Assembly: GCA_963812885.1 (NCBI GenBank)
Contig: CAWEWZ010000001.1
Span: 62,001-126,000, forward strand
Reading direction: 5' to 3'
DNA: 64,000 nt
Origin: Bog-756 sp963812885
GTDB taxonomy: Bacteria > Actinomycetota > Acidimicrobiia > Acidimicrobiales > RAAP-2
Part shown: positions 63,549-64,000 of the stretch, piece after piece
How positions within the stretch are numbered: the stretch's first letter is position 1
Layout: each line of letters begins with the position of its first letter
The notes under the pieces: generated by a model
What the model was told of the DNA's origin: nothing
Database searches by the model: none
Seen by the model: the letters and a program-made list of their open reading frames with translations, nothing else
Translations under genes and position numbers: made by a program

Positions 63549-63701
63549 AGGATGACCACGTAAAGTGGTAATTACTTTACATAAAGCGATCGAATTGGGT
63601 TTCATCTGCCCACTGAGAGTGGTAATAACCCCCTCAATCGGTGGTAGAGAGTAATCCACAACCTGTGCATGAGGTTGTGGATTACACGCCGGGAAGCCCG
63701 G
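63549..63701. repeat. A/T-rich interval with nested inverted and direct repeats
   Basis: GTAAAGT and ACTTTAC (63560-63580) form a 7-base inverted repeat. AGTGGTAAT occurs directly at 63564 and 63618. GTAATCCACAACC and GGTTGTGGATTAC (63651-63685) form a perfect 13-base inverted repeat with a 9-base loop, each arm containing a DnaA-box-like TAATCCACA. No T-run follows. The interval separates the convergent parB and amidase genes, so the large hairpin may be a bidirectional terminator or a DnaA-binding element. Confidence 0.7.
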
Positions 63702-64000
63702 TCAGGCAGAGATTGACGGTTGGGTTGCGGCGCCTAATCCCATAGCGCTGTCCACCCATTCGGCCAACGCCAGCCCCACGGCCCGGACGACGGCGGCTGC
63801 CTGCTCGACCAGGACGCTGGCCGGCCCGATCTCCACGATGACGGCCGGCATCCGTGTCTCCCGCAAGAGGGGGAGTGACATGCCCTGGCTGCCACCGTCG
63901 GGGAGGCCGAGGGCCGGTGAAAGCCTCTCTTGCAGGAGTTCGGCCAATCGGCGCCCGCCCGGCGAGGAGTAGCGGTACCCGGCGTAGTACGCCGTCGTGC
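63702..64000 (-). CDS. N-acetylmuramoyl-L-alanine amidase (amidase_3), C-terminal part only
   Basis: The gene enters from beyond the window's end, so only the last 98 residues are seen. They contain YYAGYRYSSPGGRRLAELLQ, then LPLLRETRMPAVIVEIGPAS and the final helix VVRAVGLALAEWVDSAMG. The stretch PAVIVEIG carries the catalytic Glu of zinc amidases that cleave the stem peptide from peptidoglycan. It lies next to parB, as in many actinobacteria. Confidence 0.83.
   Translation of the reverse strand, partial: TTAYYAGYRYSSPGGRRLAELLQERLSPALGLPDGGSQGMSLPLLRETRMPAVIVEIGPASVLVEQAAAVVRAVGLALAEWVDSAMGLGAATQPSISA

Noticed and set aside
1..64000. CRISPR arrays, insertion sequences, prophage genes
   Set aside because: No regularly spaced repeats, transposase-like proteins with terminal repeats, or phage structural genes were seen.

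Overview
The window is high-G+C DNA with strongly G/C-biased third codon positions, from an actinobacterium. I infer class Acidimicrobiia or a close relative. The basis is the origin cluster order (parB-parA-rsmG-jag-yidC-yidD-rnpA-rpmH / dnaA-dnaN-recF-DUF721-gyrB-gyrA-tRNA-Ile), the many F420-type enzymes (three LLM-class oxidoreductases, one deazaflavin nitroreductase), frequent GTG starts, and about fifteen genes whose -10 hexamer sits only 6-8 bases before the start codon (leaderless mRNAs). The species cannot be read from the sequence.

Layout. 1-3.8 kb: polyprenyl synthetase, two small genes, a Crp/Fnr regulator and a DODA-type dioxygenase. 3.8-9.1 kb: a membrane protein, a three-gene polar amino-acid ABC transporter and UDP-sulfoquinovose synthase (sulfolipid). 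9.1-28.2 kb: accessory metabolism and stress genes (Usp, CocE-like hydrolase, YceH, VKOR, ArsR-SRPBCC fusion, LLM oxidoreductase, amidohydrolase plus class II aldolase, an MFS-cNMP fusion, an MFS-winged-helix fusion, a flavin monooxygenase, pirin). 28.4-46 kb: RodZ-like protein, CtaG, carbonic anhydrase, HAD phosphatase, an LLM gene paired with a tandem-barrel protein, a PAS-GGDEF-EAL protein, an amidohydrolase/acyl-CoA-ligase/SRPBCC operon, a bPH2 pair behind a double operator, and an ECF sigma factor with a DUF4349 partner. 46.3-64 kb: the replication-origin region, with gyrase, recF, dnaN and dnaA on the minus strand and rpmH to parB on the plus strand, two parS sites and candidate oriC segments.

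Caveat on sequence quality. About twenty reading-frame breaks are visible, most of them one surplus base. They hit gyrA and dnaN, which cannot be lost, so most are probably sequencing or assembly errors. Genes with such breaks are annotated across the break and the break position is given. The densest cluster is the 5' half of the PAS-GGDEF-EAL gene, where real decay remains possible.

I found no CRISPR array, insertion sequence, prophage or rRNA. The most unusual non-coding structures are the double palindromic operator at 43607-43661, the parS-flanked gene-free segment at 60.6-61.2 kb, the inverted repeats after parB, and a Crp-like palindrome at 3787-3808.
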